A stretch of DNA of 64,000 nucleotides from Soonwooa sp023440705 (GTDB lineage: Bacteria; Bacteroidota; Bacteroidia; Flavobacteriales; Weeksellaceae), in NCBI GenBank assembly GCA_023440705.1, contig JAEXRP010000112.1, positions 1-64,000 of the forward strand, written 5' to 3'. The notes beneath the pieces were generated by a model that worked only from the letters and a program-made list of their open reading frames with translations, had not been told where the DNA came from and ran no database searches. Of this stretch, positions 1 through 7,647 are shown one piece after another (within the stretch, counting starts at the first letter, position 1; each line of letters opens with the position of its first letter). Made by a program: the position numbers and the translations under genes.

Positions 1-492
1 GTTTATGATGCCCAATATTTCTCTAACTCCGTCAATTTTTAGAATATCATCATCATTATGAATATTAACATTCATATCTTCAATATCTTGAAAAAAATGT
101 TTTATTGCTCTCTTTCCAAAAATTAAACTGCTTCTACCACTAAAATCTTTATCATAGCTAAAGCTTTTGATGTTATTTTGAAAAAAAGAATACAACTCAT
201 GTATTTGTTCCAAATCATGTCTTATTAATGACTGCTTATTGTCTTCATTAACTTGATTTTGAATAATAGTATTAGCATCTAATTGTGCTTTTAAAGCAAG
301 GTATATAAGAATAGAACCTAACAATTGAGAAATCGGAGAAGTAATTCCTCCAATAGTATCGCCAACAGGTCCATATTTCCCTAAAAATTCTATATTTAAA
401 AAAGTTACCATGAATGGCAACACAAAAATTAATATGGCTCCTACAATCAATGTCCATTTTGCAGAGCTATTTACAATATTATCAATCTTCAT
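1..492 (-). CDS. Putative phage abortive infection (putAbiC-like) membrane protein, partial
   Basis: This reading frame is open from an ATG at 492 to the window edge, giving about 164 residues without the C-terminus. It has a hydrophobic segment at about residues 13-32, then a conserved-looking stretch GPVGDTIGGITSPISQLLGS and a second hydrophobic segment (LIYLALKAQ), followed by a charged helical region. That layout (TM, G-x-x-GDT-x-GG, TM, soluble tail) is the one I associate with the putAbiC family of putative phage abortive infection proteins; its function is largely unproven. It is the last visible member of a minus-strand run of small genes, 3 bp after the ABM gene. The family call is from memory of the N-terminal pattern and is moderate; the membrane topology is seen directly. 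Confidence 0.55.
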   Translation of the reverse strand, partial: MKIDNIVNSSAKWTLIVGAILIFVLPFMVTFLNIEFLGKYGPVGDTIGGITSPISQLLGSILIYLALKAQLDANTIIQNQVNEDNKQSLIRHDLEQIHELYSFFQNNIKSFSYDKDFSGRSSLIFGKRAIKHFFQDIEDMNVNIHNDDDILKIDGVREILGIIN

Positions 493-495
493 ATA

Positions 496-789
496 TTATT
501 TTGTATGTCTTTCAAAAACTTCTCCTACTGAAACGTCATAACTTTCAAAAATTTCTGTTTTCCCACGCTCTTTATATTTTTTATGTTCTGGGTGTTCATC
601 CCAAATAAGAAAAGAATCTTTGTCTTTAAAATAGACAACTAGCATGTTATGACCATTTTCTCCGTTATAGACTTCGTGCCCATCATATCCTTCAATCATT
701 GAAACATGTTTTCTTGCATAACTATACAATCCTTCAAATTCTTCTTGAAATTCTGGATTAACCTTGTATTTAAACGCTGCGACTATCAT
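496..789 (-). CDS. Antibiotic biosynthesis monooxygenase (ABM)-domain protein
   Basis: A 97-residue protein starting MIVAAFKYKVNPEFQEEF and containing the pattern of a dimeric alpha-beta ABM barrel: a first beta strand, a helix ending in the GLYSYARKHVSMIEGYDGHEV region, a central VVYFKDKDSFLIWDEHPEHKKY strand-helix with the His of the HPEH segment, and a C-terminal strand YDVSVGEVFERHT. ABM proteins act in small quinone or heme oxidations, or are orphan stress proteins; the substrate here cannot be read from sequence. It lies 24 bp downstream of the MsrB-MsrA gene on the same strand, so a role in oxidative metabolism is possible but inferred. No signal peptide is seen, so it is cytoplasmic. 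Confidence 0.7.
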   Translation of the reverse strand: MIVAAFKYKVNPEFQEEFEGLYSYARKHVSMIEGYDGHEVYNGENGHNMLVVYFKDKDSFLIWDEHPEHKKYKERGKTEIFESYDVSVGEVFERHTK

Positions 790-813
790 TCTTTTATTTT
801 TAAACTTAAATTA

Positions 814-1785
814 TTACTTCAACTTTTCTTTATATAGCTCTTTGAATTTTCTCAACTTCGGATTAATTACTGCTGCACAATACCTGTTTTGATCTCTATT
901 CTCATTATAATAATTTTGATGGTAGTCTTCAGCAGGGTAAAAGTGTTCAAACATGGCAACTTCTGTAACAATCATATCATCATACGTAGCTTTTAATTCC
1001 TTAATCACATTTAGAGCAATTGTTTTTTCTTCTTCATTTCTATAAAAAATTACACTTCTATATTGAGTACCCATATCTGCTCCTTGCTGATTTAGTGTTG
1101 TTGGATTGTGGGTAGTGAGATGAATTTTAACCAAATCCTCATAGGATATTTCAGCAGGATTATAGGCAAACTCAATCACTTCTGCATGGCCAGTTATCCC
1201 AGAGGAAACTTCTCTATAGGTAGGGTTAGAAATTCTTCCTCCACTATAGCCACTTTCAACTGTAACAACCCCTTTTAAATTCTGAAAAATTGCTTCTGTG
1301 CACCAAAAACAACCCCCTCCAAAAGTTGCTTTCCTTTCCATACTTTCTACTTTTTTCAAAGCCAATGCATTCATACAATATCGCAATCCACTAGGCATGG
1401 GACCATCTTGAAAAACATGTCCCAAATGTGCATCACAAGTGTTGCAAGTCGTTTCAATTCGATACATCCCATGGCTTCTATCTTTGTAATAAGCAATCAC
1501 ATTATCCTTTATGGGTTGCGTAAAAGAAGGCCAACCTGTTCCGCTATCAAATTTTTCTGCAGAATCAAAAAGTAAAGTTTCACAACAAACGCAAGTATAT
1601 TTTCCTGCTTCGAAAAAAGTACACAAATCCGAGCTATTAGCTCTTTCTGTTCCTTTTTGCCTAGTAATATAATATTGTTCTTCTGTTAGCAAAGCTTTCC
1701 ATTCTTCGTCGGTTTTCTCTACTCGTTTATCTGGTGTAAGATTCCCTTTGTTTGCATATTTAATTACATCGAGCCATTTGAGCAT
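814..1785 (-). CDS. msrBA: Bifunctional peptide methionine sulfoxide reductase MsrB-MsrA
   Basis: This 323-residue protein reduces both R- and S-methionine sulfoxide and so repairs oxidised proteins. The MsrB half comes first (about 15-145): zinc ligands C65/C68 and C114/C117, a GWPSF motif near 84-88, and the catalytic RYC with Cys137. Where many MsrB have RYCIN(S/G), this has RYCMNA. The MsrA half (about 152-310) begins with the GCFWC motif, catalytic Cys159, and includes GHAEV and the tail YHQNYY. There is no signal peptide, so it is cytoplasmic. The order B then A is one of the known fusion orders. It is part of a tight minus-strand run (12 bp after the zinc-ribbon gene, 24 bp before the ABM gene) with a redoxin, which suits a thiol-dependent repair operon. 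Confidence 0.93.
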   Translation of the reverse strand: MLKWLDVIKYANKGNLTPDKRVEKTDEEWKALLTEEQYYITRQKGTERANSSDLCTFFEAGKYTCVCCETLLFDSAEKFDSGTGWPSFTQPIKDNVIAYYKDRSHGMYRIETTCNTCDAHLGHVFQDGPMPSGLRYCMNALALKKVESMERKATFGGGCFWCTEAIFQNLKGVVTVESGYSGGRISNPTYREVSSGITGHAEVIEFAYNPAEISYEDLVKIHLTTHNPTTLNQQGADMGTQYRSVIFYRNEEEKTIALNVIKELKATYDDMIVTEVAMFEHFYPAEDYHQNYYNENRDQNRYCAAVINPKLRKFKELYKEKLK

Positions 1786-1796
1786 AATTCTATAAT

Positions 1797-2072
1797 TTAG
1801 CTTTGAAGGTTATATTTTACTTTACATTGATTACAAACAGTTTCTTCATTATCCGTATGAGAATACTTAATACCTCCTAAATACAAATCGGCATAGTTTT
1901 GAATCCAACCTCTATTGTTATCAATATTATTAATAGATATGCCATGATTTTTTACCGCTTCATAGAAATTTCCGGAATACTCTTGAAATCCCCAACAATT
2001 TGGGCAATAACCTTCTGGAGTTATAACTTCTCCTTTTGTGTACCATGCTTTTATTGACTGAAAAATGTCCAT
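1797..2072 (-). CDS. Small zinc-ribbon-like protein of unknown function
   Basis: A 91-residue protein with two Cys pairs, CPNC (C23, C26) and CNQC (C80, C83), which together could form one four-cysteine zinc site. Between them lies an aromatic-rich segment (EYSGNFYEAVKNHGI, RGWIQNYADLYLGGIKYS). I do not recognise a named family. It sits 12 bp from both neighbours, between a redoxin and MsrB-MsrA, so it is probably co-transcribed and may take part in the same redox response, but that is only inferred from position. There is no signal peptide or membrane segment. Confidence 0.7.
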   Translation of the reverse strand: MDIFQSIKAWYTKGEVITPEGYCPNCWGFQEYSGNFYEAVKNHGISINNIDNNRGWIQNYADLYLGGIKYSHTDNEETVCNQCKVKYNLQS

Positions 2073-2084
2073 ACTTAATTTTAT

Positions 2085-2537
2085 TTATTTAGTTAATTCT
2101 TGAATTTTTAAATCTAATCTTAATAAGGCATTGTTAGGGTCTGAACCAAAAATGGAATAATTCAAATTGGTGTTTTCATCAACAAGAATCCAATGAGGTG
2201 TTCCGCCTGCATCGTAATTAATAAAGGTTGTATTAAAGTTTTTATCCCTAAAATACGGGAAGTTTATATAAAACTCTGATTTACAATCCACCAGTTGTTC
2301 ATCTGTGAAATCAACTCCTTCGAAATTAGTGTGAATGCCTAAAACATTAATCTTATCTTTATATTCAATATTTACCCAGTTTGCAAATGGTAATGCTCTA
2401 CCTTTGCAACCAGGACAACCTAAGTTAAAAAACAATATAAGCAAAGGTTTTCCTCTATAACTTTCTAAAGTAGGAATTTCACTATCACTAATGCTTTCTA
2501 TACTCCATTCAGATATTTGCCTCCCTAATTCTATCAT
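2085..2537 (-). CDS. Thioredoxin-fold redoxin (AhpC/TSA or TlpA-like)
   Basis: A 150-residue thioredoxin-fold protein. Strand LLILFFNLG leads into the redox motif CPGC (C41, C44), and a cis-Pro element GGTPHWILVD follows near residues 117-126, as in TlpA/ResA and AhpC/TSA-type proteins. There is no export signal, unlike most TlpA proteins, so it likely acts in the cytoplasm. It is the first gene of the minus-strand msr run, 12 bp upstream of the zinc-ribbon gene, and could feed electrons to MsrB-MsrA; that link is inference from position. Confidence 0.8.
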   Translation of the reverse strand: MIELGRQISEWSIESISDSEIPTLESYRGKPLLILFFNLGCPGCKGRALPFANWVNIEYKDKINVLGIHTNFEGVDFTDEQLVDCKSEFYINFPYFRDKNFNTTFINYDAGGTPHWILVDENTNLNYSIFGSDPNNALLRLDLKIQELTK

Positions 2538-2741
2538 TATAAATCTATTTTTACAAATTTAAACAATTATTAAAATAATTTGTTGCACATTTTTCCTGTC
2601 TTACTGTATGTCTTCAAAAGAAAGTGTACTTTTTCTTAGGGAGTGTTTTTGATTTTTTAAAGGTAGATAAAAAAGTTATTTCCGTAAAATTTTTAGAGCT
2701 TTAAGGGCTCAAAATTTTCCAGAATAACTTTTTTCTAGGTT

Positions 2742-3494
2742 TTACAACAACAATTTTTGTTTAAAATATTCATTTCTTCTTCTTAAAAGCGTCTGCTTTT
2801 TGATTTCTGCCCTCGTTTTAAGGATTTCGTCGGTTCTTCCGAAGTAAACGTCAGCTGGAGTGAGGTTTTCAGTGATTCATGATAACGCTCGTTGTTGTAG
2901 CGGTTTACGAATTCTTCCAAAGCAGCCTCCAGTTCTTACGGACTGTAGTAATGGTGCAGTTTCACGACATTTTTCATCGTTCGGTGATAGCGTTCAATCT
3001 TTCCCTGGGTTTGCGGATGTGCCGGTTTTCCGTGAATCTGATTCATATCGTGAATCTCTTTCAGATAATCCTTCAGTTCTGCAGCAACGTAGCAGGAACC
3101 GTTGTCGGAAAGAAGTTTGGGCATCTGTTCTTTTCTTAATCCTGCCTTTTTCACAGCCCGGTCAATGGTGCGCTGCACATCCTCTGCCTTCATGGTTTCA
3201 CAGAGTTCCCAGTGCACAATATATCGGCTAAAATCGTCAATTACGGTACTCAGGTAATACCAACCCCAACCGATGATCTCGAAGTAGGTAAAATCCGTCT
3301 GCCACATCTGGTGTACAAAGTTGGTTTTGTCCTTAAACTCGTTGGCTGCCGAAATCAAAATGTGTGACGGTGCTGTAATCAGGCCTCTGTGTTTCAGAAT
3401 GCGGTAAACGCTGGATTCTGAGATGAAAACTCCCTGTTCATCGGTTAAGCAAGGACGGAAAAAATGCTGTTTCCAATAGAAATAGCCTTGAAAT
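2742..3494 (-). pseudogene. Decayed DDE (rve) transposase of an IS3/IS481-type element
   Basis: Reading the minus strand, a conserved integrase core is present: QTDFTYF (first Asp), LLSDNGSCY (second Asp) and GKIERYHRT (Glu), preceded by FISESSVYRILKHRG, the usual lead-in to the catalytic domain. Two lesions are visible. The 5' part of the gene is missing: homology starts abruptly near 3494. A stop codon interrupts the frame at 2933-2935 (after HHYYSP), yet the same frame continues with ELEAALEEFVNRYNNERYHE to a normal end at 2742. No clear flanking inverted repeats were found. It separates the msr run from the Gabija-like pair and is a likely scar of how this accessory region was assembled. 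Confidence 0.85.
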
Positions 3495-3559
3495 TTGCTG
3501 AAAATTAGAATATTATTGTGGTTTTAATAAAATCCTAAACGTAATAGCTAGATGTTATA

Positions 3560-4570
3560 TTATTTTTGTCTTAGAATGTAGCAATCTCCTTTGGTTCTCG
3601 AGAGTGCAACATACAATTTGTTTTTAGTAGATGATACGAGATTTTTAAGGTCTCCTTTGTCAAGGCTTTTTGTACCACTTTTTGTCATAATAATACAAGT
3701 GTCATGATAGTCATCTTCTCCTTTGCAATCTCCCCAGTTTTTTGAATAGTAGGGTAATTTATTAGAGCTATTATAAACTAACTTTATAATTTCATTATTT
3801 GATAATATTTCTTCAATCTGCTCTAAATTTACGATTTGTATAACTGTTTCATCTGTTCGATTGGATTCCATCTTAATTCCCAAATTGTCGCTAATAAATT
3901 GGCATATAGCAGGAGGACAACGGTGGCTTTTTAAAAGTGTTTTCGTATCAACGTTAATATTTTGATTTTGTAAACGCTTGATGTATTTGCTATAATCATT
4001 ATATAGATTGATATTAGTCGCGCCATCTAGGCTTGTTGTAAAAGTATGTTGGAAGAAGTCTCCAACATATAGAAAATCTAATTTAGCTTGCGATAATGCC
4101 ATTATCAGATTAAAATCATGCCCTCCGAGATCTTGAAATTCATCTATTATGAAATAATCATAAAACTTCTCCAATTTTTCAATAATTAGAGGAATCGTTC
4201 CTGTAATTTCTATAAATTTACTTATTCGATTGTAATATAAAAGATTTGATTTTGTAATATACCTTTTGTAATCTTCGCTTTTCAGAGTTCTTGTAAATGT
4301 AGGAGCTTCATCCCAATAAATACCTTTTAGTTTATGTTCGAAAAATAAAAATGGTTTTGCACAAAAACTGTAAATAAAATCGAAGAATTTCAAAATTGTG
4401 ATATTATTAGGTATGTAACCAAACCTTGTCGCAATCCTTCTTTTGATTGTTTTGTAATTGTTGTTGGTATAAGTAATAATTAGGAATCTTTGCTCAAGAT
4501 TTAAAGTCTCAATTACAAGTTTGGTTTTTCCTGAACCTGCTACAGCTAGGATTAATTTTTTTCTATCCAT
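3560..4570 (-). CDS. gajB: GajB-like UvrD-family helicase/NTPase, compact (Gabija)
   Basis: A 336-residue superfamily-1 NTPase. Visible motifs: Walker A AGSGKT (11-16), Walker B IIDEFQD (141-147), motif III VGDFFQ (169-174), an RCP motif LKSHRCP (213-219) and motif VI VALSRTKG (321-328). It begins only ten residues before Walker A, so there is no Q motif, and it is much shorter than a full UvrD or the roughly 490-residue Bacillus GajB; most accessory 1B/2B subdomain sequence must be missing. It overlaps the gajA-like gene by 19 bp, which suggests translational coupling. In Gabija the helicase-like GajB works with the GajA nuclease to sense and cut DNA during phage infection. The assignment depends on this pairing. 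Confidence 0.8.
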   Translation of the reverse strand: MDRKKLILAVAGSGKTKLVIETLNLEQRFLIITYTNNNYKTIKRRIATRFGYIPNNITILKFFDFIYSFCAKPFLFFEHKLKGIYWDEAPTFTRTLKSEDYKRYITKSNLLYYNRISKFIEITGTIPLIIEKLEKFYDYFIIDEFQDLGGHDFNLIMALSQAKLDFLYVGDFFQHTFTTSLDGATNINLYNDYSKYIKRLQNQNINVDTKTLLKSHRCPPAICQFISDNLGIKMESNRTDETVIQIVNLEQIEEILSNNEIIKLVYNSSNKLPYYSKNWGDCKGEDDYHDTCIIMTKSGTKSLDKGDLKNLVSSTKNKLYVALSRTKGDCYILRQK

Positions 4571-6111
4571 TGGAATGCTTCTATGATGTAGTCTGGAATA
4601 TTAATCTTTTCATTAGAAGTAAGCAATTTGTACGCTGATTCAGTTTTTTCAGCAAGCATGTATTCTAAGACGGAGCGAGTCTTTAGTTTAGGAAGAAACA
4701 GTTTATCACACAAAGCATTATTAATAGCCTGAAGGCATACTTCAAATGTGTACATCGTATCATCTGTTGATGCAAAAGCTTTACAAAATTCACCAACGTG
4801 TTCTTCATAATTTTTAGTGATTATAGAATCATAATTTTTATCATTATCTCTAATGACTGCAGTTTTAATTTCTAAAAGATTTGCTATCTCCATATATCTT
4901 TTGAAGCTCAAACCTCCAATAGCTATTATATGAATGCCTTTTTGAGATGGTTTCATCTTATAATGACTCTCGAAAAAATGTTCCATTAAAATATGTTCTG
5001 CATCTCCTTCTACCAAAATAACTTTTTTGGATAAAATAAACTCAAGCAAATTTCTATTTGGAGCTTTAATAAAGAATTCTGCTGTTTTCTTATCTAAACC
5101 ACTAAGCTTTGCATTAATATTATTTTCAGCATTTACAAATATTGCATTCCTCAAATCTAATCTTGAACTTATTATATTGCTGTGTGTTGCTATAAAAATC
5201 TGTTTGTTTTTAGAGCAATTAATACGTTCAATTAGATTATGCATATTCAGGTGGCTCAGATGATTTTCTGGTTCTTCAAGTAGAATAAAATTTAGTTCAT
5301 TCTCATTTTTAGATAAAGCAAACTCTGTCTTGATAAAACATTGTCTTCCCTTACCTCGGTGAAGTATATCAATATTATTTTCAACAATTGTGAGATCATT
5401 TTCCAATCCATTTTTTGAATTATTTTTTAAAGAAAATTCATATGATTTTCCAGGGATTTTATCATTAATATTTTTTAGTACATTGTTTTTAAAATCAGTT
5501 TTTAAAATGCGATAATGATTGGAATGAATATGTTTTTCGGTAGCTTCTATACTCGAAGTGTACAATGTTTTTATATAAGAATTTGTTGCATATTCATTAT
5601 TAATACTGGAATGGTCAATTAAGATATGCTTAAATTTTCTTGTAAAACCTAAATAGGGATTACCACCAAATTTATAAAAATTGATGTTGTAAAATTCAAA
5701 AGGAAAATTAGTTCCTTCTTGTGATAAAATTTCACTGATTTCTTTTGATAAATCCTCACGCGGTTCACATATCATAGTTATGCCACAATCTCTTGCCTTC
5801 TCAGAATTATTGATACCATAATATTCAGGGTCGTTGACATTTTCAAAATAGATTTCTATCCTAAGTTCTGGTAGGTTTACAAATTTTTTGTCAAGGAAAA
5901 ATTGATGAATTATTTCATCATTCATCAGATGCTCTAATCCGATTGTCTCAATTTTGTTACGACTACCTGATAACAGGAGATCAATAGCCTGAAGTATTGT
6001 ACTTTTCCCAGATTCATTTTCTCCAATAATCAGATTCAGATTTTCTTTGAATGAAATATCTAAGGTTTTAAATTTTTTAAAATTGAAAGCTTTGAGCCTT
6101 TTAATGTACAT
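4552..6111 (-). CDS. gajA: GajA-like OLD-family ATPase/TOPRIM nuclease (Gabija)
   Basis: A 519-residue protein with an N-terminal ABC/SMC-type ATPase and C-terminal TOPRIM domain, the class 2 OLD architecture. Seen: Walker A GENESGKST (30-38), a signature-like LHRGKGRQC (250-258), Walker B LLEEPENH (277-284), the H-loop FIATHS (306-311), then the TOPRIM glutamate in VEGDAE (367-372) and RDND (421-424). Class 2 OLD proteins encoded directly upstream of a UvrD-like gene are GajA of the Gabija anti-phage system, a nucleotide-sensitive DNA-nicking enzyme. The downstream helicase gene overlaps by 19 bp. It is slightly shorter than the characterised GajA of about 578 residues. The gene is AT-rich, like the rest of the defence block. 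Confidence 0.85.
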   Translation of the reverse strand: MYIKRLKAFNFKKFKTLDISFKENLNLIIGENESGKSTILQAIDLLLSGSRNKIETIGLEHLMNDEIIHQFFLDKKFVNLPELRIEIYFENVNDPEYYGINNSEKARDCGITMICEPREDLSKEISEILSQEGTNFPFEFYNINFYKFGGNPYLGFTRKFKHILIDHSSINNEYATNSYIKTLYTSSIEATEKHIHSNHYRILKTDFKNNVLKNINDKIPGKSYEFSLKNNSKNGLENDLTIVENNIDILHRGKGRQCFIKTEFALSKNENELNFILLEEPENHLSHLNMHNLIERINCSKNKQIFIATHSNIISSRLDLRNAIFVNAENNINAKLSGLDKKTAEFFIKAPNRNLLEFILSKKVILVEGDAEHILMEHFFESHYKMKPSQKGIHIIAIGGLSFKRYMEIANLLEIKTAVIRDNDKNYDSIITKNYEEHVGEFCKAFASTDDTMYTFEVCLQAINNALCDKLFLPKLKTRSVLEYMLAEKTESAYKLLTSNEKINIPDYIIEAFQWIEKN

Positions 6112-6466
6112 GTTTCTCTAGTTAAAATGGTTAAAAAATTAGTTTTGTATTTTTTTTGCCTATAAATAGCCAATTTATTCGAACAAAATTTAAATTGTTA
6201 ATTTACAAAATGATTTTTTTGATTAATGGTTTTTATATTATTATTTTAATTCGACTAATCATATTTAGAATTAAAGTGACAATATATTTGATTTTATTTT
6301 CACGAAAAATTCTACTTATTTTTTATAATTAAATTAATTGTAAAACAAATAATATTTTATATTTTGATTCTTTACATCAAATTGTGTAGTTACTTTCCTT
6401 AAATTTACGTTCATTGAATTCATAAAAAAACTTCTAATCATATTAATATTTTAATTTATTTAATAG
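6112..6466. promoter_or_regulatory. Divergent AT-rich promoter region between Gabija-like and Avs1-like operons
   Basis: This 355-bp gap is extremely AT-rich and separates two operons that read outward. I see no open frame of note and no unambiguous TTTG-N19-TAnnTTTG promoter, although several near matches occur (for example around 6350-6375 toward the right operon). It must contain the start signals of both defence operons, so shared control is possible but not shown. Confidence 0.45.
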
Positions 6467-7645
6467 ATGAGGATCACATTTTTTCCTGCTAATAACGGGG
6501 ACAGCTTTTTTTTGGAAACTGCTTCTGACAGCATACTTATAGATGGAGGGTATGTATCAACCTATAAAAAGTATATTAAGCCTAAATTATTGCAATTAAA
6601 AAAAGAAAACAGGTCGCTAAATCATTTGATTGTGACACACATTGATAATGATCATATATCCGGAATAATAAAATTTATTCAAGAGAATACTGAAAATAAA
6701 ATTGCTGAAGTAGAAAACGTATGGCATAATTCCTATTCCCACTTAAAATCAATTTATGATGGTCTTAATTTTAGTGGAAAATCAATAGATACAATGAGCA
6801 TCAACTATCAGTTAAAGGATGAAGAGGATCTATCATCTAAAAATATTTCTGCCGTTCAGGGCTCAACATTAGCCTCATTGTTGAAAAAGAATAACTTTCA
6901 AAGTAAAAATGAATTTCTTAATAATCATTATATTTCTTTTGATACAGCAAAAGTGATTGAATGTGATGATGTTATATTCCGGATTTTGTCGCCTGATGAT
7001 GACAAGCTATTAGAACTGAAAAAGTATTGGAAAAAAGAACTGTTTAATAAAGGATTTTCTTCCGATCAAGATTTATCCGATTTTAATGAAGAATTTTTTG
7101 AATATATTTTATCACTTGAAAAAGAGAAAAAAAGATTACGAAAAAAAAATATTAGTGCTTCCGAAGTTATTGATGTCGAAGCTCTCGCAGAGCAAGATTT
7201 TTCCGAAGATGACACTGCAACGAATGGTAGCTCAATAGCATTTGTGCTTGAATATAATAAGTTGAGGTTATTATTTCTTAGCGACTCACATCCTTCGATA
7301 GTGGCCAAAAATATTAAGGAGCATTATAAAGAAGAAACTTTTCCTATTAAATTTGATTTAATCAAAATATCTCATCATGGCAGTAAGAATAATACAAGTC
7401 CAGAATTGCTCGAATTAATAGATTCTGAAAAATATATGATAAGCACTAACGGAGTTACTCATAATCATCCTGATTTGGAGACCATAGCACGAATTATACA
7501 GCGCAAATCTACATTTACTCGAAATATTTACGTCAATTATGATCTTGATTCGCTGAAATCATTCGAAAATGAAGATCTGGAAAAAAAATACAACTACAAA
7601 ATGTTGAAAAACAAAACTAACAATCCTATTATATTTGATCTTTAA
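6467..7645 (+). CDS. MBL-fold hydrolase of an Avs1 (AVAST type 1)-like system
   Basis: A 392-residue protein of the ComEC/Rec2-like metallo-beta-lactamase group. It starts MRITFFPANNGDSFFLET, typical of that group, followed by ILIDGG and the metal motif THIDNDH (H58, D60, D62, H63). Later metal or active-site elements are LLFLSDSH and IKISHHGSKNN, then NGVTHNHPD near the end. A charged central segment (about 190-245, rich in K, E and D) looks like an insertion. It ends 2 bp before the trypsin-STAND gene. MBL plus protease-STAND plus small protein is the composition of AVAST type 1 phage defence, so I assign it as the MBL component; its substrate is unknown. There is no signal peptide. Confidence 0.78.
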   Translation: MRITFFPANNGDSFFLETASDSILIDGGYVSTYKKYIKPKLLQLKKENRSLNHLIVTHIDNDHISGIIKFIQENTENKIAEVENVWHNSYSHLKSIYDGLNFSGKSIDTMSINYQLKDEEDLSSKNISAVQGSTLASLLKKNNFQSKNEFLNNHYISFDTAKVIECDDVIFRILSPDDDKLLELKKYWKKELFNKGFSSDQDLSDFNEEFFEYILSLEKEKKRLRKKNISASEVIDVEALAEQDFSEDDTATNGSSIAFVLEYNKLRLLFLSDSHPSIVAKNIKEHYKEETFPIKFDLIKISHHGSKNNTSPELLELIDSEKYMISTNGVTHNHPDLETIARIIQRKSTFTRNIYVNYDLDSLKSFENEDLEKKYNYKMLKNKTNNPIIFDL

Positions 7646-7647
7646 TT

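Noticed and set aside
2860..3231. 123- and 86-residue plus-strand frames
   Set aside because: They are antisense to the decayed DDE transposase, whose conserved motifs lie on the minus strand.
6112..6466. Possible promoter pairs in the divergent gap
   Set aside because: Only partial matches to TTTG-N19-TAnnTTTG were found in this AT-rich DNA, so no exact promoter position is claimed.
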